This document shows, one piece after another, positions 8,964 to 18,121 of a DNA stretch of 64,000 nt. A model generated the notes under the pieces. The model ran no database searches, had not been told where the DNA came from, and saw only the letters and a program-made list of their open reading frames with translations. The translations under genes and the position numbers were made by a program. Source of the stretch: JBBECE01 sp040881985. Lineage in GTDB: Bacteria > Pseudomonadota > Alphaproteobacteria > Rhizobiales > Devosiaceae. How positions within the stretch are numbered: position 1 is the first letter of the stretch; every line of letters begins with the position of its first letter. Location of the stretch: assembly GCA_040881985.1 (NCBI GenBank), contig JBBECE010000036.1, positions 1 to 64,000 on the forward strand. The letters run 5' to 3'.

Positions 8964-10036
8964 TCGCCCTCGTCGAGCGCCGCCAGCATCGCAGCCTGGT
9001 TCTCGGTGATCAGCGCGTCGATCAGTTCGTCGAGCCCGGCGCCTTCCAGCACCTTCTCGAGCTTGTAAAGAGTGAGGTTGATGCGGTGGTCGGTGATCCG
9101 GCCTTGCGGAAAATTGTAGGTGCGGATCCGCTCCGAACGGTCGCCGGTGCCGATCTGGACTTTGCGCGCCGCCGCCCGCTCGTTGTCGCGCGTCTCGCGC
9201 CGCGACTCGAAGAGCCGGGCGCGTAACACCTTCATTGCAATCGCCCGATTCTGGTGCTGCGATTTTTCGGACGAGGTGACGACGATGCCCGTGGGCAAAT
9301 GCGTAATGCGGACCGCCGAGTCGGTCGTATTGACGTGCTGCCCGCCCGCGCCCGAGGCCCGCATGGTGTCGATGCGAATGTCCTCGGGGGCGATCTCGAC
9401 GTCGATTTCCTCGACCTCGGGCAGGACGGCGACCGTTGCCGCCGAGGTATGGATGCGCCCGCTCCCCTCGGTCTCCGGCACCCGCTGCACCCGATGCACG
9501 CCCGATTCATATTTCAGCCGCGCGTAGACCCCGCGCCCCGAAATGCCGGCGATGATCTCCTTGTAGCCGCCCATCAGCCCCTGGCTCTGTTCGAGCACAC
9601 TGAGCTTCCACCCCTTGATCTCGGCGTAGCGCTGATACATGCGGAAAAGATCGCCCGCGAACAAAGCCGCTTCATCGCCGCCGGTGCCGGCGCGGACCTC
9701 AAGGATGACGTTGCGCTCGTCGTTGGCGTCGGTCGGCAGCAGGCTCACCCGGATTTCCTCGCTCAGGCTGTCGACCAGCGCTTTGAGGCGCGTGCGCTCT
9801 TCAGAGGCGAGCGAGGCCATCTCGGCATCCCCCGAGGCGAGCAGTTCCTCGGCCTCGTCGAGTTCGGCAAGCGCATTGCGGAAGGCGCGGATTTTTTCGA
9901 CGACCGGCAGCAGTTCGGCATGCTCTTTGGCAAGCCGCACATGGGCCTCGGCGCCGGGATTGCCGATCATGGCACCCTCGATGGCGGCAAACCGCGCCAT
10001 CAGCGCATCGAGTTTTTCGACCGGCAGCTGCATCAT
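8960..10036 (-). CDS. prfA: Peptide chain release factor 1 (RF1)
   Basis: Recognises UAA and UAG in the ribosomal A site and triggers peptide release. The codon-reading tripeptide P-E-T lies at 187-189 (RVPETEGSGRIHTSA) and the catalytic GGQ at 231-233 (SGAGGQHVNTTDSAV). Length is 358 aa, typical of RF1. RF2 would show an SPF-type tripeptide and a frameshift site, and neither is seen. It overlaps prmC by 4 bp and follows ptsP after 16 bp, so ptsP-prfA-prmC may be one transcript. Confidence 0.98.
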   Translation of the reverse strand: MMQLPVEKLDALMARFAAIEGAMIGNPGAEAHVRLAKEHAELLPVVEKIRAFRNALAELDEAEELLASGDAEMASLASEERTRLKALVDSLSEEIRVSLLPTDANDERNVILEVRAGTGGDEAALFAGDLFRMYQRYAEIKGWKLSVLEQSQGLMGGYKEIIAGISGRGVYARLKYESGVHRVQRVPETEGSGRIHTSAATVAVLPEVEEIDVEIAPEDIRIDTMRASGAGGQHVNTTDSAVRITHLPTGIVVTSSEKSQHQNRAIAMKVLRARLFESRRETRDNERAAARKVQIGTGDRSERIRTYNFPQGRITDHRINLTLYKLEKVLEGAGLDELIDALITENQAAMLAALDEGE

Positions 10037-10052
10037 GGGTTGGGGTCGGGGT

Positions 10053-12320
10053 TCAGAGGGGCAGGCCCTGGCGGCCGGCGAGCTCGACGATGAGCGAGCG
10101 GATCGAGGCCGCCCCCTCGCTTTCGTCGAGCGCCGCTTCGATCCTCTCCCGGATCGGGACGAGTTCGGCGGCCCGCACCAGTTCCTTGATCGGTCCGATC
10201 GAGGAAGCGGCCATCGAGAGTTTTACGATCCCGATCGCCATCAGCGCCAGGGCCTCGACCGGCCGGCCGGCGAGCTCCCCGCACATGGTCAGCGGCACCT
10301 TGTGTGCGGTCGCCTCGCGGGCGATGAGCCGCATGGCGCGGAGCCGCGGCAGCGCGATCGGGTCGTAGCTGGCGGAGACCCGCGGGTTCGAGCGGTCGGC
10401 CGCAGTCAGGAACTGCATCAGATCGTTCGAGCCGATCGAGACGAAATCGGCCATCGGCAGGAGCCGGTCGAGCTCGAAGAGTAGCGAGGGCACCTCGATC
10501 ATCGCCCCGACCTCGAGTTTTTCGGGCGCCTTGCCGCCTGAGCGGACGAGCCGGGCGAGTTCTTTGTCGATCACCGCGCGGGCCTTGCGGAACTCGCCAG
10601 CGTCCGTGACCATCGGCACGAGAATCTTGAGCGGCCTTCCGTTGGCGGCCTGCAGCAGCGCCCGCACCTGGGTCCGCATCAGACCGAGCCGGTCGAGTGC
10701 CAGCCGCAACGAACGCCAGCCCATCGCCGGGTTTTCCTCCTCCGCCGAGCGCATGTAGGGGACAACCTTGTCGCCGCCGATGTCGAGCAGCCGGAAGACC
10801 AGCGGCTTGTCCCCGACCAGCGCCATCGCTTCGGCATAAAGCTCGACCTGTTCGCCGAGCCGAGGCAGCTTCGAGGCGATCATGAACTGCAATTCGGTGC
10901 GGAAGAGTCCGACCCCCTCGGCGCCGGTTTCGTTGAGCGCCGGCAGGTCGGCGATCAGCCCGGAATTGTGCAAGAGGGTCACCGCGACCCCGTCGCGAGT
11001 GACCGAAGGCTTGTCGCGCAGCGCCGAATAACGCTCCTGGCGCTTCGCCGATAGCCGGATCTTGTCGACATAGGTCGCCTCGACATCGGGCGGGGGCCGC
11101 AGATGCACCGTGCCGGTGGTAGCATCGACGATAATGTCGTCGCCCGCCTCGCAGAGCGATACGACGTTCGCCGCCTGCCCCACCGCAACGAGCCCGAGCG
11201 AGCGCGCCACGATCGCCACGTGCGAGGTCGGCCCGCCCTCCTCGAGCACCACCGCGATCAGTTTCTTGCGGTCGTATTCGAGCAATTCCGCCGGCCCCAT
11301 ATTGCGGGCGACGAGCACAGAATCCTGCGGCAGCGCCCGCGTCTTGAAAACCTTCAGGTCCCCGGTCAGCACCCGGAGCAGCCGGTTGGCGAGATCGTCG
11401 AGATCGTGCAGCCGGTCGCGAATATAAGGATCGGACTGCCGCTGCATGCGGGCGCGGGTGTCGTTCTGCACCCGCTCAACCGCGGCTTCCGCGGTCAACC
11501 CTGCCGCGACCGCCTCGCGCATCCGCTTCGCCCAACCGCGGTCGTAGGCGAACATCCGGTAGCTCTCGAGAATGTCGCGATGGTCGGAGTCCATCTGCAG
11601 ATCGCCGTGATTGAACATCTCGTCGATCGAGACCCGCAGCGTCCGGATCGCGTGCTCGAGCCGTTCGGCCTCGGCGTCGACGTCCTCGGCGACGAAACTT
11701 GTCACCACGACGCGCGGGTCGTGCAGCACCACTTCGCCGAGCGCGATGCCTTCGGAGAAGGCGACGACCGGAATCGTGCGCGGGCGCCTGAGATCGATAT
11801 CCGAGCCTGGCTTGATGAGATTGTCGAACTCGGCGGTCGAGAGCATTTCGGCGAGCAGCGTCGCCACGGTCAGCAGCGCCTCGACCTCGTCCTCGCGATA
11901 CTCGCGGGTCTCCTGGTTTTGCACCACGAGTACCCCGAGCGTCTGCCCGGCCCTCAAAACCGGCACGCCGAGGAACGAGACAAACGGGTCTTCCCCCGTC
12001 TCCGGCCGGTAGGCGAAGGAGGGATGGTGCGGGGCGTCGGTCAAATTGAGCGGGGCGGCCTCGGCCGCGATCAGCCCGACGAGACCCTCCCCCAGCCTGA
12101 GCGAGGTCATGTGGACCGCCTCGCGCTTGAGGCCGTGGGTCGCGAACAGTTCCAGCGCCCCGTCGTCGCGCAACACATAGAACGAGCACACATCGGCCCG
12201 CATATTGTCCGCGATCAGATCGACGATCCTGTCGAGCCGGGCCTGCGCGCCGATGGCGTCCGCCATCGTCTGGCGCAAATCGCGCAGCAGCACGCGCGGG
12301 CCGGCAACCGTTACTGCCAT
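10053..12320 (-). CDS. ptsP: Phosphoenolpyruvate-protein phosphotransferase PtsP (nitrogen PTS enzyme I)
   Basis: First enzyme of the nitrogen-related phosphotransferase system; it passes phosphate from phosphoenolpyruvate to NPr. Domains in order: an N-terminal GAF sensor (about 20-160, with LGVLVVQNQETREYREDEVE), the enzyme I N-terminal domain, the phosphohistidine domain with GGPTSHVAIVARSLG (active His near residue 360), and the PEP-binding barrel with GAEGVGLFRTELQFM and SIGSNDLMQF. Length is 755 aa, as expected for the GAF-fused form. It regulates nitrogen and potassium metabolism rather than sugar uptake. It sits 56 bp downstream of lysC, the usual arrangement in rhizobia. Confidence 0.96.
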   Translation of the reverse strand: MAVTVAGPRVLLRDLRQTMADAIGAQARLDRIVDLIADNMRADVCSFYVLRDDGALELFATHGLKREAVHMTSLRLGEGLVGLIAAEAAPLNLTDAPHHPSFAYRPETGEDPFVSFLGVPVLRAGQTLGVLVVQNQETREYREDEVEALLTVATLLAEMLSTAEFDNLIKPGSDIDLRRPRTIPVVAFSEGIALGEVVLHDPRVVVTSFVAEDVDAEAERLEHAIRTLRVSIDEMFNHGDLQMDSDHRDILESYRMFAYDRGWAKRMREAVAAGLTAEAAVERVQNDTRARMQRQSDPYIRDRLHDLDDLANRLLRVLTGDLKVFKTRALPQDSVLVARNMGPAELLEYDRKKLIAVVLEEGGPTSHVAIVARSLGLVAVGQAANVVSLCEAGDDIIVDATTGTVHLRPPPDVEATYVDKIRLSAKRQERYSALRDKPSVTRDGVAVTLLHNSGLIADLPALNETGAEGVGLFRTELQFMIASKLPRLGEQVELYAEAMALVGDKPLVFRLLDIGGDKVVPYMRSAEEENPAMGWRSLRLALDRLGLMRTQVRALLQAANGRPLKILVPMVTDAGEFRKARAVIDKELARLVRSGGKAPEKLEVGAMIEVPSLLFELDRLLPMADFVSIGSNDLMQFLTAADRSNPRVSASYDPIALPRLRAMRLIAREATAHKVPLTMCGELAGRPVEALALMAIGIVKLSMAASSIGPIKELVRAAELVPIRERIEAALDESEGAASIRSLIVELAGRQGLPL

Positions 12321-12376
12321 GATGATCCGGCGGCGAGTGGCCGTCCCCTGCAGGCGCCTGGCGTCATCGGACGCCT

Positions 12377-13642
12377 TCAGGCCTCCTGCTTGTCGAGACC
12401 GTAATAGTTGTGGAGCGCCCTGACCGCAAGTTCGGCATAGGCTTCGTCAATCAGCACCGAGGTCTTGATCTCCGAAGTGGTGATCAATTGGATGTTGATG
12501 CCCTTCTCGCCGAGCGCCCGGAACATCGAGGAAGCGACCCCGGCATGCGAGCGCATGCCGACCCCGACGACTGAAATCTTCGCCGCCCCCCGCGAGCCGT
12601 CGATCGAATCATACTCGACCGCGTCGCCCGCCGCCATGATGACCGCCATCGAGCGTTCATATTCGCTATCGGGGACGGTAAAGGTAATGTCGGTCGTCTG
12701 CCCATCCTCGGAAAGATTCTGGACGATCATGTCGACGACGATCTGGGCATCGGCCAGCGCCCCGAAGATCGCCGCGGCGACCCCGGGCCGGTCCTTGACC
12801 CCTCGCAGGGTGACCTTCGCCTCCCCCATCGCGCAGGTGACACCAGAGACGATCTGCTTTTCCACGATCTCATCCTCGTCGCATACCAGCGTGCCCGGTC
12901 CGTGCCAGTCCCCGTCCCCACCCTGCTGGGGCATGTCCGGGTCATCGAAGCTCGACCGCACCACGAGTCGAACATGCTGGACCATGGCGAGCCCGACCGA
13001 GCGGTGTTGTAGCACCTTGGCGCCGAGCGAGGCCATTTCCAGCATTTCCTCGAAACTGATCCGCTCGAGCCGGCGCGCCTTCGGCACGATCCTCGGGTCG
13101 GCGGTATAAACCCCGTCGACATCGGTATAGATGTCGCAGCGGTCAGCCTTCACCGCCGCCGCCACGGCGACCGCCGTCGTATCCGAGCCGCCGCGCCCGA
13201 GGGTGGTAATACGCCCGTGCGGGGAGATGCCCTGAAAGCCTGTGACGACCGGCACCTGACCCGAACTCATGCGGTCGAGGAGCAGCGTCGGGGCGACCGT
13301 CACGATCCGCGCCGCGCCATGGGAATCGTCGGTCTCGATCGGCACCTGCCAGCCGGCGAACGAGCGCGCCGCCACTCCCATATCCTGCAGCGCGATCGCC
13401 ATCAGCCCGGCGGTTACCTGTTCACCCGAGGCGACGACCGCGTCGTATTCGCGCGCGTCATGGAAGGGCGCGGCCTGCCGCGTCCAGTCCACCAGCTCAT
13501 CGGTCTTGCCCGCCATCGCCGAGACGACAACCGCAACCTCGTGCCCGGCCTCGATCTCGCGCCGGACATGGCGCGCCGCATGCCGGATGCGGTCGATGCC
13601 GGCGACCGACGTGCCGCCGAATTTCAATACCAGTCGCGCCAT
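12377..13642 (-). CDS. lysC: Aspartate kinase
   Basis: Phosphorylates aspartate, the first step toward lysine, methionine, threonine and diaminopimelate. The kinase domain starts with the diagnostic VLKFGGTSVAG and contains GFQGISPHGRITTLGRGGSD. Two C-terminal ACT domains (KVTLRGVKDRPGVAAAIFGA and SVVGVGMRSHAGVASSMFRA) provide feedback regulation. The frame is open 34 codons further upstream, but the ATG at 13642 gives the family-standard N-terminus MARLVLKFGG and 421 aa. No lysine riboswitch is visible upstream. ptsP follows on the same strand. Confidence 0.95.
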   Translation of the reverse strand: MARLVLKFGGTSVAGIDRIRHAARHVRREIEAGHEVAVVVSAMAGKTDELVDWTRQAAPFHDAREYDAVVASGEQVTAGLMAIALQDMGVAARSFAGWQVPIETDDSHGAARIVTVAPTLLLDRMSSGQVPVVTGFQGISPHGRITTLGRGGSDTTAVAVAAAVKADRCDIYTDVDGVYTADPRIVPKARRLERISFEEMLEMASLGAKVLQHRSVGLAMVQHVRLVVRSSFDDPDMPQQGGDGDWHGPGTLVCDEDEIVEKQIVSGVTCAMGEAKVTLRGVKDRPGVAAAIFGALADAQIVVDMIVQNLSEDGQTTDITFTVPDSEYERSMAVIMAAGDAVEYDSIDGSRGAAKISVVGVGMRSHAGVASSMFRALGEKGINIQLITTSEIKTSVLIDEAYAELAVRALHNYYGLDKQEA

Positions 13643-13803
13643 CAAGGAACCCGGCCACCGCTCCCCGCCCCGGTGCGGGGTTCGCCCGGTTGGCATGGGT
13701 GCGGCTCCATGCCACAAAGGTCCCCGAGGTTCAACTGTCAGCAAAGAGACTTACGCGCCCTTGGTCCCACCAAGATGGGTCCCAAAACTCTTAGGAGGTT
13801 TCG

Positions 13804-14118
13804 TTGGCCATTTCTAAAAAGCGGCTTTCGCTGCTTCGTGACCTAGAGTCGATAGTCGGAAACGAATGCTACAATGGTAAGATCCGAAACTGGGGGCCGC
13901 ATGGACAATTCTACGGCGAAGGTCGGGAGTTTCGGTACCCGATAACCTTTACGAACAAGAGTGGAGAGCGAGAGCGGCGGAGATTTGAATACGAAGATTT
14001 GCCCACGGATGTTCAAATGACTGGTCGGTATGTGATGGGTGCTAACGAGCTATCGATCATGCGCTCCCTTGATAAGATCGTTCGGCATCCTGAAGCCAAA
14101 TACTCCTTCAAAGTTTGA
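13804..14118 (+). CDS. Small protein of unknown function, lower-GC gene
   Basis: Encodes 104 aa. A perfect Shine-Dalgarno AGGAGG (13793-13798) lies 5 nt before the TTG start, and the stop TGA directly abuts the ubiG start region. The protein is hydrophilic with no signal peptide or membrane segment; features are SKKRLSLLRDLESIVGNECY near the N-terminus and a central Gly/aromatic stretch (NWGPHGQFYGEGREFRYP). I do not recognise its family. Base and codon use (AGA, AAA, GAT, TTT, TCT) differ visibly from the GC-rich neighbours, suggesting acquisition by transfer. It occupies the divergent gap between lysC and ubiG. Confidence 0.7.
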   Translation: MAISKKRLSLLRDLESIVGNECYNGKIRNWGPHGQFYGEGREFRYPITFTNKSGERERRRFEYEDLPTDVQMTGRYVMGANELSIMRSLDKIVRHPEAKYSFKV

Positions 14119-14124
14119 GTGGCG

Positions 14125-14871
14125 ATGACCGCAAGCACGATCGATGCGGCGGAAGTGGCGCGGTTCAACGGCCTCGCCGACGAATGGTGGGACCCGGCCG
14201 GCAAGTTCCGGCCACTCCACAAGTTCAACCCGGTCCGCCTTGCTTATATCCGCGAGAAGGTCATCGGGCATTTTTCGCTGTCGCAGATCGCCCGGCATCC
14301 GTTCGAGGGGCTCTCGATCCTCGATATCGGCTGTGGCGGCGGGCTGGTTTGCGAACCGATGGCGCGGCTCGGGGCAACGGTGACCGGTATCGATCCCGGC
14401 GAGCGCAATATCGCGGTCGCAAAGATCCATGCCGAGCGCTCGGGGCTGGAGATCGACTATGTCGCAACTGATGCCGAGGCGGTGGCGAAGTCGGGAAAAA
14501 TCTTCGACCTGGTACTCAATCTCGAAGTCGTCGAGCATGTCGCCGATCTCGGTCTGTACCTCAAGACCTGCGCGGGCCTCGTCGCTCCTGGAGGGCTGAT
14601 GCTGGTCGCGACCATCAATCGGACCGCGCGCGCCTTCGCGCTGGCCATTGTCGGGGCGGAATATGTGCTGGGCTGGCTGCCGAAAGGCACCCACAGCTAC
14701 GAGAGGTTCGTCACTCCGGAGGAATTGACCTCGATCCTGAGGCGCGAAGGCCTCGCCGTCGCCGAGAAGTGCGGGGTCTCCTACAATCCGCTCGAGGACC
14801 GCTGGCGGCGCTCCCGCGACCTCGGGGTCAACTACATGCTGTTGGCGAGCAAGCCCAAGGGACGCAGATGA
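14125..14871 (+). CDS. ubiG: Bifunctional 2-polyprenyl-6-hydroxyphenol methylase / 3-demethylubiquinol 3-O-methyltransferase
   Basis: Catalyses both O-methylation steps of ubiquinone synthesis using S-adenosylmethionine. Seen: the N-terminal EVARFNGLADEWWDPAGKF typical of UbiG, the SAM loop LDIGCGGGL (about residues 66-73), and FDLVLNLEVVEHVAD. Length is about 248 aa, normal. The start could be GTG at 14119, which abuts the previous stop, or ATG at 14125, preferred for spacing to GAG. Its stop overlaps the deaminase start (ATGA), so the two are coupled. Confidence 0.96.
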   Translation: MTASTIDAAEVARFNGLADEWWDPAGKFRPLHKFNPVRLAYIREKVIGHFSLSQIARHPFEGLSILDIGCGGGLVCEPMARLGATVTGIDPGERNIAVAKIHAERSGLEIDYVATDAEAVAKSGKIFDLVLNLEVVEHVADLGLYLKTCAGLVAPGGLMLVATINRTARAFALAIVGAEYVLGWLPKGTHSYERFVTPEELTSILRREGLAVAEKCGVSYNPLEDRWRRSRDLGVNYMLLASKPKGRR

Positions 14872-15347
14872 CCCGCGACCAGGACATCGTGCTGTTGCGC
14901 CGCACCATCGTCATCGCCGAGCGCTCGGTCAGCCACGGCAATCATCCGTTCGGGGCGCTGCTTGCCGACGAAAAAGGCCGAGTGATGCTCGAGGCGGAAA
15001 ATGCGTTCACCACCCAGAAGGGCCCCGGCCATGCCGAGTCCGAACTCGCCCGCAAGGCGGTGCTGAGATTCTCGCCCGACGAGCTCGCCAAAATGACGCT
15101 CTACACCTCGCTCGAGCCTTGTGCAATGTGCGCGGGGACGACCTACTGGGCCGGGATCGGGGCGCTGGTCTACGGGGTGAGCGAGAAGCGCCTGGCGCAA
15201 TTGACCGGCGGCAACGAGGCGAACCGCACCATGGACTTGCCTTGCCGGACGGTGTTCGCCGCCGGCCAGCGCAAAGTCGAGGTGCGCGGACCCTTTTCCG
15301 AACTCGAGGCCGAAATCGTCAAAACCCATGAAGGGTTCTGGGACTGA
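14868..15347 (+). CDS. Nucleoside deaminase (cytidine/deoxycytidylate deaminase family)
   Basis: Zinc hydrolytic deaminase of 159 aa. The zinc and catalytic signatures are present: HAE (55-57, in GPGHAESELARKA) with catalytic Glu57, and PCAMC (84-88, in SLEPCAMCAGTTYWAG). The fold and length resemble guanine deaminase or TadA-like enzymes. The tRNA-adenosine-specific sequence around the TadA core is not obvious, so the substrate is left open. The ATG at 14868 overlaps the ubiG stop by 4 bp, which fixes the start; an upstream open frame from 14769 lies inside ubiG and is spurious. Confidence 0.85.
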   Translation: MTRDQDIVLLRRTIVIAERSVSHGNHPFGALLADEKGRVMLEAENAFTTQKGPGHAESELARKAVLRFSPDELAKMTLYTSLEPCAMCAGTTYWAGIGALVYGVSEKRLAQLTGGNEANRTMDLPCRTVFAAGQRKVEVRGPFSELEAEIVKTHEGFWD

Positions 15348-15349
15348 CC

Positions 15350-16411
15350 TCAGCTTTTCTTGTCCCTCAGGTAGGGTTCGTGCAGCGCCCGATCCGCCGG
15401 CGAGAGGCGATCGGCGATCGCCATATTTTGGTGCCAATAGGGGTAAAGCAGCGGCGGCCGGCTTGCCCGCTCCAGTCGGTCCAGCTCTTCCTGCGTCAGT
15501 TTGACGCCAGCCGATTTCAGGTTGTCGGCGAACTGTTCGTCGGTCCGTCCGCCGATGATAACCGAGGTCACCCACGGCTTGCTTATCAGCCAGGCAAGCG
15601 CGACCTGCGCGCCCGAGACGCCTCTTTTGTCGGCGACCGCGACGATCTCCTCTATCAAGTCGTAAAGCTTTTCCTCGTCATAAATCGGCGGCTCTTTCCA
15701 GCCTAGCGTATGACGTCCGCCTTTCGGATTGCGGTCCTTGCGCCGATATTTGCCAGAAAGAAGCCCGCCCGCGATCGGGCTCCAGCACAGAATGCCGAGG
15801 CCCTGATCGATTGAGATCGGCACGAGCTCGTACTCGGCTTCGCGGGCCTGCAGGGTGTAGTGAATCTGCTGCGAGACGAAACGCTGCTGGTGCCACCTGT
15901 CCGAGACCGCCAGCGCTTTCATCAGGTGCCAGCCCGAATAGTTGGAGCAGCCGATGTAGCGGACCTTGCCCTGATCGATGAGTCGCGACAGCGCATCGAT
16001 CGTTTCTTCGAGTGGTGTCAGTCCATCCCATTGGTGCACCTGATAGAGGTCGATGACATTGGTCTGCAGACGTTTGAGGCTCGCCTCACATTGCGCAACG
16101 ATGTGTTGACGCGACAGCCCGAGATCGTTTGGCCCCTCGCCCATGCGGAACCTGACCTTGGTCGCCAGGATCAGCTTTTCGCGGCGGCCCTGTTTGGCCA
16201 AGACCTCGCCGACGATCTCCTCCGACCGGCCCGCCGCATAGACGTTCGCGGTGTCGATGATATTAACGCCGGCGTCGAGACACATATCGATCTGGCGCGC
16301 CGCCCCCGCGACATCGGTCTGCCCCAGCGTCGCCGAGCCGCCGAATGTCATGGTGCCGATGGTTATCGTTGAGACCTTGATTCCCGAGCCGCCAAGCAGT
16401 CTGTATTCCAT
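15350..16411 (-). CDS. Aldo/keto reductase
   Basis: NADPH-dependent oxidoreductase with a TIM-barrel fold, 353 aa. The catalytic tetrad is readable: Asp53 and Tyr58 (IIDTANVYAAGRSEE), Lys85 (ILATKVRF) and His126 (DLYQVHQWDG). The N-terminus MEYRLLGGSGIKVSTITIGT is the classic start of the YajO/Tas-like group, which also shows the VRYIGCSNYSGWHL segment. The start at 16411 follows GGGGAGG. It converges with the deaminase gene with 2 bp between stops. The substrate cannot be told from sequence. Confidence 0.92.
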   Translation of the reverse strand: MEYRLLGGSGIKVSTITIGTMTFGGSATLGQTDVAGAARQIDMCLDAGVNIIDTANVYAAGRSEEIVGEVLAKQGRREKLILATKVRFRMGEGPNDLGLSRQHIVAQCEASLKRLQTNVIDLYQVHQWDGLTPLEETIDALSRLIDQGKVRYIGCSNYSGWHLMKALAVSDRWHQQRFVSQQIHYTLQAREAEYELVPISIDQGLGILCWSPIAGGLLSGKYRRKDRNPKGGRHTLGWKEPPIYDEEKLYDLIEEIVAVADKRGVSGAQVALAWLISKPWVTSVIIGGRTDEQFADNLKSAGVKLTQEELDRLERASRPPLLYPYWHQNMAIADRLSPADRALHEPYLRDKKS

Positions 16412-16520
16412 TGCCGCCTCCCCTGCGCGCGGCAACACTAACGCTGCAACCGGGCGCGTCAACGTCGCCAATGGCGGAAAACGAAAGAAAATATCGGCGG
16501 GAAAAGTGACGCGGCCGGCG

Positions 16521-16946
16521 CTAGTTGTGTTCTTCGGGCAGGTTCGGCAACGGCATGAAGTCGATGCCGTCCTCGATCAGCCCGCCAACTTCCTCGGGAG
16601 TGGCTTCGCCATAAATGCCGCGGCTTGCAACCTCTCGGAAATGGATTTTCCTGGCCTCGTCGGCAAAACGGTCGCCGACATATTCGGTCTCGGAGGTGAG
16701 CTTGTTGCGAAGCCGCCGCATCGCCTGGCGGATTTCTGCCTGTTCGGGGTGACCGGTCGACAGCGAGACTTTCTCGGAATTTGCCCTCGAGACCGACGGC
16801 GCCATCAGCGCCTTGTGGATGTCGGACGAGGTACAAATCGGGCATTCGAGCGCCCGCCGCGCCGACTGCTGCTCATAACCGTCGGCGTTGCGGAACCACC
16901 CTTCGAAATGGTGGTCGTTCTCACAGACTAACGCGTACTGGATCAC
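16521..16946 (-). CDS. DUF1178 family protein
   Basis: Protein of 141 aa with the family-typical start MIQYALVCENDHHFEGWFRN, a CPIC pair near residue 36 that with Cys8 suggests a zinc ribbon, and the C-terminal GIYGEATPEEVGGLIEDGI segment. The function is not established. It is the last gene of the minus-strand block comF, grxC, carbon-nitrogen hydrolase, DUF1178, a conserved neighbourhood in alphaproteobacteria. The gap to the upstream hydrolase is 25 bp. Confidence 0.92.
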   Translation of the reverse strand: MIQYALVCENDHHFEGWFRNADGYEQQSARRALECPICTSSDIHKALMAPSVSRANSEKVSLSTGHPEQAEIRQAMRRLRNKLTSETEYVGDRFADEARKIHFREVASRGIYGEATPEEVGGLIEDGIDFMPLPNLPEEHN

Positions 16947-16971
16947 GTCCCGTGCCTCGCAATGCCCATCA

Positions 16972-17814
16972 TCATGACAGGTCTTGGTTAATGCTTAGCG
17001 AAAATCCACGCATATTGGCAAGGTTGGGCACCTCCCGGCGGGCCGAGGCGACGGCTTCCGGATCGAGGGTTGCGACGATCACATCCTCGCCCCCGGCCGC
17101 GCTTTCGACGAGAACCCGCCCCCACGGATCGACGATCATCGAATGGCCCCAGGTCCGCCGGCCGTTCTCGTGCGTCCCGGACTGGGCGCTGGCGACCACG
17201 AAACTGCCGGTCTCGATGGCGCGGGCCCTGACGAGCGTCGCCCAATGCGCCTCTCCGGTCGGCACGGTGAAGGCGGCAGGAATGGCGAAGAGTGTCGCCC
17301 CGGCCGTCGCCAGTCGTGTGAAAAGCCCCGGGAACCGCACGTCGTAACAGACGGTCATGCCGAGGGTGAAATCCGGCAGGCGCGCTAGCACCGCTTCCTC
17401 GCCCGCCTGATAAGTCTGGCTCTCGCGATACGGCCGGTCGCCGCCGATATCGGCGTCGAAAAGGTGGATCTTGTCGTATTGGGCAATCGTCCGCCCGTCC
17501 GGCCCGAAGAGGATCGAGCGGTTGGCGAACTTGCCCGTCGGCAGCGGTACGGCGAGGGAGCCGAGATGGAGAAAGATCGAATGCCGGCGCGCCAGCGCCG
17601 AAAGGGCGATGATGCCGGAGCGCACGGCCTCGGGCGTCGCCACTCGCCGCAACATCTCGGCATCGCCGGCGAAATTGAGCGTCATTTCCGGGGTAAGCAC
17701 ATAGCGCGCGCCCGCATCGACGGCGCGGGCGGCGAGCCGCTCGACCGTCGTGAGGTTTTGCGCCGCCTCGATCGCCGAGGTCATCTGCAAGGCGGCGGCG
17801 GCGAGCGGCGCCAT
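16972..17814 (-). CDS. Carbon-nitrogen hydrolase family protein (Nit/omega-amidase type)
   Basis: Member of the nitrilase superfamily, 280 aa. The catalytic triad is complete: Glu43 (YVLTPEMTLNF), Lys115 (YDKIHLFD) and Cys156 (LGMTVCYDVRFPGLF). This arrangement is typical of Nit1/Nit2 branches, which hydrolyse deaminated glutathione or omega-amides such as alpha-ketoglutaramate. Its position 8 bp downstream of grxC fits a glutathione-repair role, but that is inference. No signal peptide. Confidence 0.93.
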   Translation of the reverse strand: MAPLAAAALQMTSAIEAAQNLTTVERLAARAVDAGARYVLTPEMTLNFAGDAEMLRRVATPEAVRSGIIALSALARRHSIFLHLGSLAVPLPTGKFANRSILFGPDGRTIAQYDKIHLFDADIGGDRPYRESQTYQAGEEAVLARLPDFTLGMTVCYDVRFPGLFTRLATAGATLFAIPAAFTVPTGEAHWATLVRARAIETGSFVVASAQSGTHENGRRTWGHSMIVDPWGRVLVESAAGGEDVIVATLDPEAVASARREVPNLANMRGFSLSINQDLS

Positions 17815-17822
17815 CGCGAAGA

Positions 17823-18086
17823 TCAGGCGCTCCCGGCGAGCAGCGGGTCGAGTTCGCCTCGCCGTTCGAGCGCCGCCATATCGTCGAACCCGCCCACGTG
17901 CAAATCGCCAACGAAGATTTGCGGCACCGTGTAACGCCCGTTGGCGCGCCGCATCATTGCCTGGCGAAGCTCGGGATTTCCCTCGACATGAATTTCCTCA
18001 TACTCCGCGCCCTTGCGCTCGAGCAGCGCCTTGGCGGCGTGGCAATAAGGGCAGGTTTGGGTCGTGTAGATTTCGATCTTCGGCAT
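17823..18086 (-). CDS. grxC: Glutaredoxin 3
   Basis: Glutathione-dependent thiol-disulfide oxidoreductase, 87 aa. It has the active-site CPYC at 12-15 (TTQTCPYCHAAKALLERKG), the cis-proline in YTVPQIFVGD and the glutathione-binding HVGGFDD. The start MPKIEIYT at 18086 gives the standard glutaredoxin length; an ATG at 18113 would add nine atypical residues. A long in-frame extension upstream runs through comF out of frame and is spurious. It lies between comF and the carbon-nitrogen hydrolase on one strand. Confidence 0.96.
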   Translation of the reverse strand: MPKIEIYTTQTCPYCHAAKALLERKGAEYEEIHVEGNPELRQAMMRRANGRYTVPQIFVGDLHVGGFDDMAALERRGELDPLLAGSA

Positions 18087-18121
18087 CAGGGGTTCGAATC
18101 CGGTCTCGCCCATAATGTGGA

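Noticed and set aside
13643..13803. Lysine riboswitch upstream of lysC
   Set aside because: No lysine-element core was seen; only the Shine-Dalgarno of the small gene and a short GGTCCCA direct repeat are present.
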